From Luscinia megarhynchos (lineage: Eukaryota; Chordata; Aves; Passeriformes; Turdidae): DNA of 64,000 bases. The stretch lies in NCBI GenBank assembly GCA_034336665.1, contig JAPFBE010000003.1, positions 64,647,352 to 64,711,351 on the forward strand, read 5' to 3'. The stretch's first letter is position 1; the number at the start of each line of letters is the position of its first letter. This document shows, in pieces, positions 25,083 through 38,200 of the stretch. The notes beneath the pieces are model-generated. The model searched no databases and was not told where the DNA came from. It saw only the letters and a program-made list of their open reading frames with translations. Position numbers and translations under genes: made by a program.

Positions 25083-25590
25083 TCTGATTAACTCACCCCA
25101 TAAAAATTTAGCTTGAGAAACCCATGAACTGATCTGAAATTCCTTGTTTGAAAAATGCAACATCAAACATTTTTAAGCATCAATCAAGACCAATGTAAGA
25201 TAATCAAAGTATTTTCTAGTATATATTGACTAACTAACATGATTGACTTGATCAGTAATGAGGATTAAGGCAAATTATTCTAAACACTTCTGTCTCAAGT
25301 TAGGGTTTTACATGCTGATCTGTGAATAGCAGAGATCACAATTACCGAGCGTGCTAAAAGATGGGCTGGGCATGCTGTAGGCCAGGTTCCACCGAACTGT
25401 GCCTGCCCTCACGTGCAGGTCACAATGTCTACTTAAAATCGTGCTTGTCATTCAGAAGAATGTTTGAAAACATCTGCACACAGCTGTGTTTCCCTAGGTC
25501 ATGCAAAGCTCGGCGCACAGTTCAACCTACACGATCAAAACTCTGAACTGGGCCAAAGCTGTGCCCTATCTCCCCCATCGGTTTCTGGCG
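25083..25590 (+). other. SPART 3' UTR and gap to the CCDC169 island
   Basis: About 500 nt of AT-rich sequence follows the SPART stop. I find no AATAAA or ATTAAA here; the only weak variant is CATAAA at about 25101. The next clear AATAAA on this strand is at 26781-26786, beyond the CCDC169 first exon. SPART transcripts may therefore end at a non-canonical signal or run into the next gene. Confidence 0.5.
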
Positions 25591-26200
25591 CTGCCCGAGC
25601 CACAGGCCGGCCATTCCGCTGGACAGAGCACGAACAGCCCGTCCAGCGCGGGCGGCTCCTGGGGGCCGGGGCAGGTGCCGGCGGAACCGGCCATAGCGGC
25701 TGCCCGTGGCGCCCGGCCTCGTCTCCCCTCTCGGCTTTCCCTGGGCAGCGGGAGAGCCGCGGGCACTGCGGAGAACACGGTGTCCGAGCCGGGCGTGGGG
25801 CGGCCTCAGCGCGCCGCTCCCTCGGCTCGGCCGGCCGCTCGCAGCCGTCACCCCGCGCAGCGCCGGCGGCGCGGGGATGCGAGCGGGACGGGCGGCGGCA
25901 GAGCCGGAGCGCTTGGCGCTGGAGCTGGGGCGGGAGAGGCGGGAGCAGTGAGTCCGGCGGGGGACGCGGCGAGGCCGGGCACGGCGGCAGGGCCGGGCAC
26001 GGCGGCGGCCCCGCAGCACCGCCCGTGAGGGGCGCCCGCCGCCTCCCTGCGGCAAAATGGCGGCGGGCACCGCGGGCGAGGGGAGCGGGCTGGGCCCGGA
26101 GCCCTCAGCGCGGCACGGCTGCGCCGGGAGCGCCGCTGGCTCTGTGGGCACCGGGAAGGGCTGGCACGAGGGCTGCGAGAGGCACGGGGAGCCCGGAGGA
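25590..26200 (+). promoter_or_regulatory. CCDC169: CCDC169 CpG-island promoter
   Basis: A dense CpG block of about 600 bp surrounds the first coding exon of CCDC169. No TATA box is evident. An AAAATGGCGGC at 26054-26064 matches the YY1 core-promoter motif and lies about 100 bp into the first intron. Long frames seen in this block on both strands arise because GC-rich DNA has few stop codons. Confidence 0.8.
25877..25947 (+). CDS. CCDC169: CCDC169 exon 1
   Basis: The first ATG in this frame lies at 25877 with G at -3. The exon encodes 23 codons plus two bases, including [14 protein letters not shown], the start of the first coiled coil, then GAGCA with a near-perfect GTGAGT donor. The alignable length from the RL motif to the MLE motif of exon 2 matches the human protein without a gap. 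Confidence 0.85.
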
Positions 26201-29200
26201 GGGATAAATAATGTCAGCCGAAAAGGAAGATGGGGCCGGCTGCCGTGGTTGACCCCAGCAGACAGCTCAGCGCCACACAGCCGCTCGCTCCCTCTTCTTC
26301 CAGTGGGGTGGGGGAGAGAAGGAGCAAACCCCAGAAAAGCAGCCGATGCAAAAGCCTCCAGGTGCTCACGACCAGCGGGACAATGCCTTTCCTGAGGCAA
26401 AGCAGCCCCAGCAAGCCCCATCACCCTAGTTTTTATTTCTGAATATGACATGATATGGTCTGGGATATTCCTTTGGGCAGTGGGATCAGCTGCCCTGGCC
26501 GTGTTCCTTCCCAAATCCTTGTGCCCCCCAGCCCTCTCACGCGTGGCGTGAGGAGCAGAAAAGGCCTTGACTTGTGTAAACAATGCTTGCCATTAACCAA
26601 AACATTACTGTGCTGTCCACACAGTTTTCAGCAAAAATCTGAAACACAGATACCATACCAGCTGCTATGGAGAGAATTAAATGTGTCCAAGGCAGGCACA
26701 GTAGACTGGGCTGGGAAGCCACTTTGGAGGAAAAACAAAGAAAACTTTTAAATGGGTGCATGCCTCGCTGGGGTAAGACAAATAAAATGTTCACTTCATG
26801 AATACTGCTTTCCACAATATTGAGTAAAAGTCTAAAGCTGGATTTCACCCATCTCTAGCGTCAGTAAATATCCCTGAGACCTCTATGTAAGGCATGACAT
26901 CTCTGCGTGCAATTTGCAGGGTTGAGGACTTGTTCCTGTTATCAGCTTGCTAAAGCAGCATTGTTTCAGTGCTGTGATAATTGTTGGTGCTCATGGCTGG
27001 GACTGTTTTTTCCCCCAGTTTGCTTAGGAAGCTGCACGTTTTTTCCCTGTGTTAAACAACATGATTGCCTATTGAGTGCTAATGAATAAAAACAGGAAAT
27101 GTCAGAATATCCTGTGCTGCCTTAATTCACACCCTTAATATTTACATTCACATACCATTTTCAAGCATTCTATTCATACTGATTTTTTGACTGAACAATG
27201 TTTCATTTAGTGTCTGAGCTGCAGACCTCTTCAAACTAGTCCTGAACTTGTGGATTTTATAAAATGGAAAGGGAAAACACAACACTAACATAGACAAAAT
27301 GGTGCCTTGTGTATTCAAAATGGCACAAAAAGTAGCTTGGACATACTTGCACCAATGTGTAAGCAAATGGCCTTTAATAAATCTCCTGACTTAGTAGTGT
27401 CTCAGGGTAAGTAGATCAGTTATCCTCTGCAGGCAACAGTTCTTTTACCTGACACATGATCCTGATATTAATGGTGTTCAGGTAAAAAGTTATGTTGTGG
27501 TGACTTACTTATGGATAAAAGCAAAATATATATTTAATGAAAACCTTTATGGTGATGGCATGACAGTAAAAGACTTTCAGCTCCAGGTGGGTTCTATAAC
27601 TATTTCCTTTTTGTGTGAATAGACAGCATTATTGTTGTCTATTTCTCAGGAGCTGCTTATTCAGCTTAATTGCCAATGACCAGGCTTGTTTGACATCTCC
27701 CTCTAAACCAGTGGCATGTATAGTCAATGAATACAGAAAAGCTTTTTGAAGGTGTGATTCATCTGACCTACTTTGCCTGGCTGTTCTAGCATGAGATGAC
27801 TCACGCCCTAGGAGGTGCCAGTTTCTCTCCCTTGGATAGAAAGCAAGCTGGGGATGAGTGGCTTGCAGATAGATGTCTGCATTCCTTGACTGCCATCTCA
27901 CCCTTGTCATCTTTTTAGTGGCATATCTGATTATTGCACCAATTAGGCAGTTTGCTAACAGCCCACCTACCACTCTCATTTAGCAGTCATGAAGAAGAGA
28001 TTTTTACTTAACAGAGTAAATTGAATCATCCATGTCCATGAGGGGTCTGTTCCTAATGTACCTACTGATTCTCAATGATTGTGGATGTAGTACTGTGAAA
28101 TCTTTAATTTTTTTCCCCCAACTGTAATGAAAGTCAGCTCAAATCTGACTGTTGTTGTGATCAAGATTCAGCACACGTTTTGATCAGGAAATGTCATGGC
28201 AAATGTTTCTGGGAGGGGGAGAGAAAGCATATAATACTGCAGTGTACTTCTTATTAGACAAAGATCTTAAAGACATATTTATGCCTGTCAGTTACTTAGT
28301 AATGTTGATGGAATTGTATGTTACTTCAGCTTGTGAGATTTCATTTCCTGTGGCTTTCCTTGCCAGGAAAGCTGCAGCATTTTCCCAGCACACTGCTGAC
28401 TGCAAGTGTCAGGAGTCCATGGCTTTCAGTACTGTGGGTGCTCTTCCATGTGGTGCCCCTGCACTGTGCAATATTGTTTCTGCTTTGTTCATAGATTCTG
28501 AAGGAATCTGTGCATTTTATCTTCTACAAGACTCAGTAAAGATCTTCCATATTACAGAGCTAATGCCCTAGAGCTGATGACTTGCCCTGAGCTTCTCCTG
28601 ACTTTTCTCCTGAGTTTCTCTCTTCACTATAGAAAATTGCTTCAGGCAGCCTTTTGCCTGATACATCTTCCAGATATCCAGATCTGCAAAACATGCAGGA
28701 AAATGGTTTTCATCCTAAGTGGCTGCCATTGTCAAGTAAAATAACACCTGTAGACAGTCTTAAAAAGAAATCTAGCATTTTTTCCTCTTTGTAGTTTCAA
28801 TCAGAGCCTTCTTATCTGAACACATTTTTTTTCTCATTTTCTTCACAAGAGCTATTTTGTTATACTTAGTATGTAAGGATGTGGTTAGGTTCTAATGATT
28901 ACTTACATGTGAGATTTCAGGATTTACAGGCTTTCTTCTGTGATGACTGTAAATTGTCCATTGACATGGAGAAGATACATAGGCCCTAATCTAATTATGT
29001 TTAACACGTCCCTCTAAGCACAGACCAAGTCTCTTATGGGCAGGTAGGCAGCTATACACAGCTGCATTAAATTCATATTAACAGATAAATGGCATGACCC
29101 TCATCTCCTATCACAATTGGAAATAACTCCAGAAATGCAAAATACTCCAATATGTTAAACCCCAGAAATACTTGCCAAGCCCTTCTCTGTCAGGACACAG

Positions 29201-32200
29201 ATTGCATTTTTGTGAGTATACACTGCCTAAAATAGAGTGGTTTCACCCTGGATGCATTCTGGGTGCTAGTGGAGTGTTACATGTTTAATAACAATTACAT
29301 TTTTTTAAAAAACTGGTTTCTGTTGCCACAGGGAAAGAAGACTTTCTGTCAGTGTAGCAATTACAGTGTGACGCCTGACAATTTACCATTTCTGTGCATA
29401 TGTTCATCAGAATAAAATATAATTGAAATTTGGCTTCCAGTTTTGTTAATAGTGCAGAAAGAATAATAAAATCTAATAAATGAAATTTTCTATATAGTCT
29501 TGAAATGGTAATAGAAATTGAAAACTGGAAACACTAGATTTAAAGAACTCATTCTTCCTGTGTTTTTCCTCTGCATCTGAGCACTTAGTTAAGATTTCTT
29601 TGCAAATGAAAACATTTTCATTTTGATACAGCTCAGCTCTGGTTACAGCTTTGACTGTTTCTAATTTTCAGTATTATTTCCTTTCAAAAAATCCCATTTT
29701 AGCACTTACTGTCATCATAATTTCCTCTTTTCCAAGCTCTGAGAAGTTGATAGAAATCTGCTTTGCAGAAACCTTATCTATTTGTGTTGAAATGATAGCA
29801 GCAATGTAGTAAGATTTTGTCTTTCTTTTTCTTAGCCATCTGCCTCTTTTATTTGGAGTGGGAGAAACCAGGGAGCAGCAATCAGATTTCCTTTGGTTTT
29901 CCTACATCTAAAGCTTTTTGAGTCATGTTTCAGGGCTATCTTTGGCTGGGTTTCACCTTATCCTTTTTGTCTCTAGCAAGTTACCAGTACTGTCATTATT
30001 TTTTCCAATGTGCCCCCTGTCTAATTTAATATTGGTAAAGATAAAGCAAGGAGGGCTTGGAAGCCTTACTTCTTCCTTGCCATTTAAGATATGTCTACTG
30101 TTCTCCAGTGTGTCTCTTTCACTGAAAACAAACTTGGCTTACCTTAATTACTCTTTTTTATATTTCTTTGCAATTTCAGTTCTTCAACCCTCCTTATTCC
30201 AAGCTTATCTGTTCAACTCACTATGAGCAGTTGGTTTGCTTCTGCAGCTTGCAGTTGAAATCTGTTGTTTCAAGCTGTAAAAAAGAAGTGTCACCAACTG
30301 AATGTGAGCACAAGGAGTGCAAGAGGTGATGCAATTTCTCAGTAATCAATCTCTATCATCAGAGCTTTGATTTCTCAGAGCTTAGATAATTACTTCTTGA
30401 AGAGCATTTCTCATGGACGTGTTCAGAAAATGAATATCTGTGTTGAAAATTAAAGCTCTCCTTTAATCATCCCTCCTCCCCACCCACTCCCCCTTCCCAA
30501 ATATTGCAACCTAATAATTTTGTCTCTTGCATGTTATAGTGAACTAGGCTAAGTTTCAAAGCCACCAGTCATATTGGTATTGTAAAGCATTTCCCAAAGG
30601 GCCTTCTTCATATGTATTCTCAGTTCTTCTGGAATATCTCTATTTGGGCTCTGAAAAATTGAGGTGTTCAAGAGCCATTGACTGTATTTTTGAAATGTTG
30701 GCCTTTCAAACTTAAATTGAAAGGACAAAACCACAAATTGCCTCCGCATTTTCATGCATTGTGTTTGTGCACCTGTCCTGGTGTGGTCTGACTTCCTGAG
30801 ACCTCACAGGCAGGAGCATTTCTCCATAGACATCTCCTCAAAGAACCAGGCTGTTAGCATGAATATGGTCAATAACTAATCAGTAATGCCTTCTTGATGT
30901 GATCAAGATCATAGGGCTCATTGCAAGAACTAAACTACCACCTAGCCACTTTGAAGGATGAGAGTCACCCAGCACTTTGTCTGAAGCATGCCAGATGGGT
31001 TGTGGTGCCTTCTGCTTCTGGTGAGACCTTCCAAGGGAGAAAGAGCCTGGTTTCCATGGTACCTTTCAGCTTTCTGGCTGATCAGTATACAGGATTAATC
31101 AATGGGCAGAAATATATTTTCCTAAAAAATGGTGGCTTCAACTCCTGTATTTTTTTAATCACTTATCTTACTTTAATGACTCGCTTTCATTTCTGATAGT
31201 CATAAAACAGTGTTTGTTTGTGATTGAATTTGATATGGGTGCAATTTAGGAAATTGCTATTAATCATTGAGCAGTAAGTCAAAATGAAGAATTAATTCAG
31301 AATTTCAAATAACACATCTCTCAGGCATATTCTTGTTTTAAAATAACATAGTCATTGAGCATCTTCTTTTAGATGAAAAATTAGGGTCAATGTCCCCTCT
31401 ACATTTTTTAAATTCTGATGATTGGCTAGAAAATTATTGTATTTTAAGCAATGTCTGTCTTGGGTTTATTGTGAAAGTAATTTTATTCACAAAGTAGAAA
31501 TGCTTCATTGTTTTAAAGGCACTGTATTAACCATAGAGGAAAAATACATTTCAGAATGAACAAGGTAATGTAACTACATAGGAATGACCAAGAGACATTT
31601 CTGAAAATATATTTGATCTACTTTTTTTTCTAATTTCAATAATAGGACTAGTACAACAGCCATTTGGCTATTATAACAATTCATTGTCTTCTTTTAATAC
31701 CACAGGCAGATGCTTGAAAGCTCAATATTTGAACTGAAAAACACTGTAACAGAACTGGAAAAAAGTCTCAACACTGTTGACAATGAAAGTAAAGAAATTA
31801 CAACACTGTTGCTAAAAAATAGTTCTTTTGGGAGGGTCCTACAGGGGTTCAAATTTTTATTTAGAAATTTAAATTTTCACTTTTCAAATGTGACTATTGT
31901 AACTGTGGTGCTTCACACGTGAAATTAAGAAATACTATATGTGGCCACGCTAGCTTTTTTTTTGTTAATTATTAATGAAACTATGAATAATATGAATTCA
32001 CAGAGTTGGTTAATATTCTGACCACAGTAAGCCTAGTGAAATTTTTTCCTTGATTTATATTTTCAAGCCCTTTTATATGCAAAGAAGCTTATTATGAGGA
32101 TTACTAAGTGAAGACTTTCTCTATTAGTTAAAAGGAACAGGTTTTAAAATTGCTTTTGCTTAAAATTACATGAACTAATCTGGGAAATATAATAATTCTG

Positions 32201-35200
32201 TATTTTTTTTAAGGTAATGAATGGGAAACTAGATATGAGACACAAGTAGAATTGAACAAACAGCTGGAAAGGCAAATTAATATTCTTCGAGATAAGGTGG
32301 ATCTTATTCGTGGAAATCCAGCAGGTAGAAATGGATATTCATAACTTTTTCAATAGAATTAGTGATGATTAGATTTGTTGAAATTATATCACCAGGTCAC
32401 AAATTTCTGCTTATTTGTAGATAAACTGTCCGTTGTTCTCACCTTTGATAAAATGCCTGTGGTAAGTGCTGTGACATTTAGTTGGCTTAACAACAAATAA
32501 CAGTCTAGTTGGGAAACTAATATGGTCTCTGCTTTTATGAGAAAAAATAGCAGCAGCCTGGTCTACATGCCCAAACAATCAGTACAGCTGATGTTTTTAT
32601 TGTTTCATATATACAATTGCTTATAAAATACAGAGTAAAATCCTTAAGTAGGAAGTACATAAAACCTGAATGTTGGGAGGAGTTATGTAGTGGAATTTTT
32701 TCCTGGGTGAAGGTTTTATAATTGAATCAGCAGTAAGACGTACAAGATGGAATAGCTGGACTCGATTTATGAATAAATGGGAAAACATTAAACCTTTTGG
32801 AATCATTTAGTCTTTGACTACTCTCACAGTAAAAAATGTCTTCAGTTGTGACCAAACAGAATTCCAGCTGTTTCAGTCTTCTTGTCCTGTCACTGGGCAG
32901 TGTTGAGAAGAGCCTGGCTCCCTCTTCTTCATTCCTTCCCATCACATATTTTTACACATTGATAAGAACCCCTGGGCCTTCTCTTCCCCAGGCTGAACAG
33001 TTGCAGATCTCTCAGCCTTTCCTCATCTGTCAGGTGCTCTAGTCTCTTTATCATCTTCATAGCCTCGTGTTGGACTTGCTCCAGGAAGTCCATATCATTC
33101 TTGTACTGAGGAGTCAAGGACTGGACCAAGCACTGCAGATATCTCTCACAAGTGCTAAGGATAAGGGTTGGATTGCCTCCTTTGACCTGCTGGCAACATC
33201 TTCCTACTGCAGCCCAGGCAGCCACAGGCCACCCTTGCAGCAAGAGTACATTGATTTCTAGGGGGCACCTTGCTCACCAGGACCCCAAAGTCATTGTCTC
33301 CCAGGCTCCTTCCCAGCCAGCCAGCCCCAGGATATACTGATGCCTAGGATTATTTCTCCCCCCAAGGTCAGGACTCCATTTCTACTCCACATGATTCCTC
33401 TCTGCCTATTTCTGCAGCTTCTTGAGGCCCCTCTGCATGGCAACACAATCCTCTGCTGCATCAGTCAATAAATCCCAGTTTTGTATCAGCTGTGATAAGC
33501 TAGATTAATAGTTGCAATAACATTTTGCATAATAAAGTCACAGGAAAGCTCCTCATTTTACAGTAAATTTTTGCATCTTTCATTTTAAAAAATTTATTCC
33601 TTAATGCACTCATACTTCATGTCCTTTATTTCAACACAGCATAAATTTTTTTTTCTGCAAAATTTAGAAGAAAATGCCAAGGAAAAAAACACCATCAAAT
33701 ATTATGGGCATTTTGTCTTCTAAAGTAGTAAATGAAGTAAAAAAATAATTTTAAATTCAGACCTGCTTTTTCCTTAGCTTATTATCTGCTAAAATATTTG
33801 ACTTTTCTGTCAAACTTTTCTGCTTCTTACCCACTTTTAGAAATAGGGAAGGTAGATAAAGATGTGATAATACCTTGTAACACAAGCAGTGATAATGAAG
33901 ATTATAAAGCAGGGCTGATGTGATTTTTATTCCTGTTGCTTATACTTACAGAAGTGTTACCATCTGACTTTTTTTGGTGCTTCAGATTCTAAAGATTAAT
34001 GGGAGTTTAATGACCCTAGAGGAGGCTGCACGCTCTTTTTAGTGGGAAGGATTGTTATCTGCTGTAAATAGGGTGTGAATAATTAATTGCTTCTTCTGTT
34101 CTGATCCATGTCTTTCAAACAGTTGACATTTTTGCCAGTTTTAGTGTTGTCCTAGAGACCATGGTGTTTTGTAGGTAGGCAAGATTCTTTTCTTTAACAG
34201 CCAATTAAAAAGACAACAAAATCTTCCCCATCCCATTTTCCTGTTTCACTGAGTGAAGCTGAAATTACAACTGGGATTATGTTCAAAGAAAAGTCTTGAA
34301 GACAGAACACTTTGAGCGATGTTATTCCAGTCAGCCTGTAAAACACAGACTGGTGTGCATAGTTACAGTATCACAAGTATTTGTTTCCCTCCAATTGCCA
34401 GTACTCTCCTAACCAATCCAATTACACCTTGCCGGGCTCTCCAGGAGGCATTACCGGCGAGATAATCTCCTTTCCCACCAATCCAGTACATTTCTAATCC
34501 CTGCTAAATGCTGCATTGCCTCCTCACCAATGAGCCATGGTCCTGCGAGGTTTGATTACTGTTCCCATGAAAGGAAGAATGCCAGCTCAACAGAAAGGTT
34601 CATACTGCCAGAAGGAGTCTAGAAGGGAGCTTGAAGAGTCCTAGGCTCACTCAGTGAAGCCTGGGAAAATCTGAAACCCCATAGCATGTGCATGCAGTTT
34701 CAAGTCCTTCCTTCATTCTTTCACCTTAGGGTTAACAAATCCTCCTGTTTGCTAACCAGAAAGGAAAGTGCTTTAAGGACTTAATGAAATGTTTCATTTC
34801 ATCCTTGTTTTGATTTTGGGGAGATGGAAAGAGCAGAAAAATATTGAGGTATTATGAGGGACTTTACTGTTTTTTGGTTTGGCTTGGTTTTAACTGAAGC
34901 CACCAGAAAGGTCAGTGTTTATTTACAGATACTCTTGGAGAATAAAGAGCTGCTTTGCTTTTTATAGATATAATTTTAAAAGGTAAAACATTGGATAAAA
35001 TACACAGGTAATTTTTTCTGGTGTTCAAGCATTTAGGTTTGTTAAAATTTTTTGGGGGTTTTTGAGAGTTGTTCAGGGATTAGGAGAGAATGTTAGCGTC
35101 TTCACAGATGAGAATAGAGAGCAGATGTGAGTGGTAGAAAAACAAAGAGTTTCTAGCCAGTCATCAGTGTACATTTGCTCAAACTAAAAATGCTGAGAGG

Positions 35201-38200
35201 GGGTATATAAAGAATTGCGTGTGTGTCTGTAAAATCAAAAGTACACTGTGATATTCAGCTTTCAACTTGCAGTTGCATATGAATAGGAAATATATTCCCA
35301 TATGGAAATATATGTCCTAAAGGTATTGCACAGGAAATATTTCTTCACTGAAAGGCTTGTCAAGCACTGGAACAGCTGCCCAGGGAAGTAGATGAGTCAC
35401 TGTCCCTGCAGGTATTTAAAAGACACGTTGGGACACTTGGCAACATGGGTTAGTGTTGGACTTGGCACTGCTGGGTTAATGGTTGGAATTGATGATCCCA
35501 AAAAGGTTGATTCTGTGATTGTGTGAAGCACTGTGGAAAGACAGAAAAGTGGTTCTTTCAGCAAGATGATACAATTTCTAGAATGTGGAAACAGTAGACA
35601 GTAGATTTGTTTTGAGCAATGTATTTAGAAAACGAAATATTATTTTCTGTGTTCCCAATAAAGTTAGAATTATAATTAGGGTTATTAGAAGGACCTGTAG
35701 CAATTCTTAATTTACTAAACAATTTTCAGTTATCTCAAAGATATTAAAGAGATTTAGTTCCCTCAAACTACTCATTTAAGGTCCTACTATAGAGAAAAGA
35801 GGGAGGAAAACATATCTGTAGAGCAATTCAACCTATTTAGACATAGATAGCATAAAATATTTTCTTGATATCAAGCACTACAGGGAAAAATTTTAAAAAA
35901 GAGATTAGTCATCAGGGACCCTGACAGTCAGCAAGCTATAAAAACCTGAATGAAAGAGAAGAATACAAATGCAAATTCTGGAGTGATGAACAAGGAAGCA
36001 CAGAGGATTTTCTGTGTTGAAAAATTGCAGATGTAATTGTTGCAGATGGCTAGCACTATTTTTACTTTGGAATTAGAATTGTACTGATGAATAATTTCTT
36101 TCTATTAAAAACACCCCTAGTCCATTTGTATATACAGTTATCTTTCTGAAGTCCTTCTATTCATATGAGATGATCCTTTTTTTTGATTCAGAAAAGTCAT
36201 GTAGATGTAGCATAGCAATAAATACAGAACCAACACCTTGAACACAAAAATTCTTAGTTCCAGGGTTTAGAAAATAACTTTTTGTGTACTGAGGGCAGAT
36301 TTAAAATAACAGTGACAAGCACAAGGGAGTTTCAACAGTGAAAACTGTTTAGTCAGTAATTTCCTTTATGTCCCAATGAATAATATAAATGTCATACAGT
36401 ATTTCAGAAATAATTGCAGAAGGAAAGCATTCTCACTAAAGTATAACAAGATGCGAATTTTACTTGCTTCTTTTAAACATGCTGCTTTCATGTGTTAGCA
36501 TTTTTTCATAAAATGAGTTTTGATAAAATGCATGTTCTGTGCTAAGCATAATTTCCCATATAAACAGAAAGAAAACTGTTCCTTTCTCTCTCACCATTTC
36601 TGCAAGAACGAGTCCCTAGATAGCAGCTTTAGTATGCAAATACTGAAAAGCGTGCTGCAAAATCAGAGAGCACACTCCTGATAGCATTGCCTTAGCAACG
36701 CTCTAGTTAAGATTAGCCCAGGAGCCAGGGCTGCTGTGATAAATCACAATTTTTTCACAATGTCCAGCACCACAGAGGACGAAAATTCTGACGTTAAGGG
36801 CCAGATACTTGCTTTGCAAAGCTGCCTTTCTAGAAGGACAGTGAGCACAGAACTGATAGCCTCACACAACCATGTCAGGGGTTTTGCTGTCAGTTTTAAA
36901 CTACAAGCAGAATGTGTGGCAGTGTCTCTCTGGAGACATACGTGTTTGCAGTATGACAGGAAGGGAATCTTGGGTTTGTGAAAACATGCAGTGAAGACTT
37001 TTTATTTCAGTAGGTGTTGATAACTGCCTATAGGGAACATCAGCACTTATAATCACATAGGAAATGGTTACAATTCTCCTAGCAAGTGACTCTTTAATGA
37101 ACCTTGTTGCTCTTCCTGGGTTAAACCATCTGTGGAAAGAAGAAATCTGGTATCCTAGCTTTTCATGACACTTGGAAGTATTTTGGAGACAGTTCTTCAA
37201 AGTTTTCTGGTCTGTCTGCCCTAAGCTGTCTTGCCTCCTCACAGACTTCTCCCTTCCTACTCCTTTCATTGGACCTCAAATAAATTCTTTCAATAACTCC
37301 AAAAAGTCCTTTTTTCTTTTCCTTGTCAAGTTGACATTAGTTGTTCCTCCTGGTGGCCTTGCTCAAACCAGGAGACTGTTTTACTCAAATCCCTCTCTGG
37401 TGTGCCCAGAGGCAGAAGACACTTTGTGTATTACTATTGTGCATTTCAAAGAAAATAAGAGAAAAATCTTGGAATCAAGTGACATTCCTATCTGTCTGTT
37501 CTCAAGAATTCCTTAGCAATTGATGGGGATTCTGGGATGTCTTCCAGAGAAAATGTGTGAGGAATCCAGCCTTTTTCAGGCCTACTAGGAGAAGATGCTA
37601 AGGGAGACATTTCTGAATCAGCAATGCCTTGTTCTGTCAATCTGAACCACAGCGCTGGAGGTCTCTGTCTTAGCTTCCCCTGCCAAGTCAGCGCATGACC
37701 CCTGTGAGCATTGCGTGGAGACCACCGAGATAAGGATTTAGGGAGTGAGCATCCCACCCCGATCACAGTGCACTGGAGCAGTTCCACTCCGAGTCTGGAT
37801 TGGCATCTAAGGATGATGCTGACCACAAGGGGGCACTTGGCATTTAGGCAAGTGCAGGGAGCCTTTCCTTGCCTGCTCTGATGCTGTTACAGCATCCAAG
37901 TGCATGTTGCATGGAGAAATAGGCTATGCTAAATAATTTTAAAGTATAATTCTTTATGCTATGTATGACTCGTGAACTTAATTGATACCAATCTAAAACC
38001 AATTTCCATTTCAGTAAAACTGAAGATGTATTATTTGGTTTTGCTACTAATGAGTTTAAAATGATGTTAAAGGATTCAGTTAAGTCACCTGATGAATGTC
38101 AACTCCTCATGTTGGAGGAAAGGGAGCTTATTTTCTAAACAAAACTTAATTTAATTAAAAATGTCAAGTAGAATGGGTTGCAAAAGGCTTCTTATGTTGC

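Noticed and set aside
25522..26583. 353-codon minus-strand frame and several long + frames over the CCDC169 CpG island
   Set aside because: GC-rich DNA has few stop codons. Composition is arginine, alanine, glycine and proline in all frames, and the region is better explained as an island with CCDC169 exon 1.
28191..28571. 126-codon + frame in CCDC169 intron 1
   Set aside because: No recognised domain or splice context; length is expected by chance in this much AT-rich DNA.
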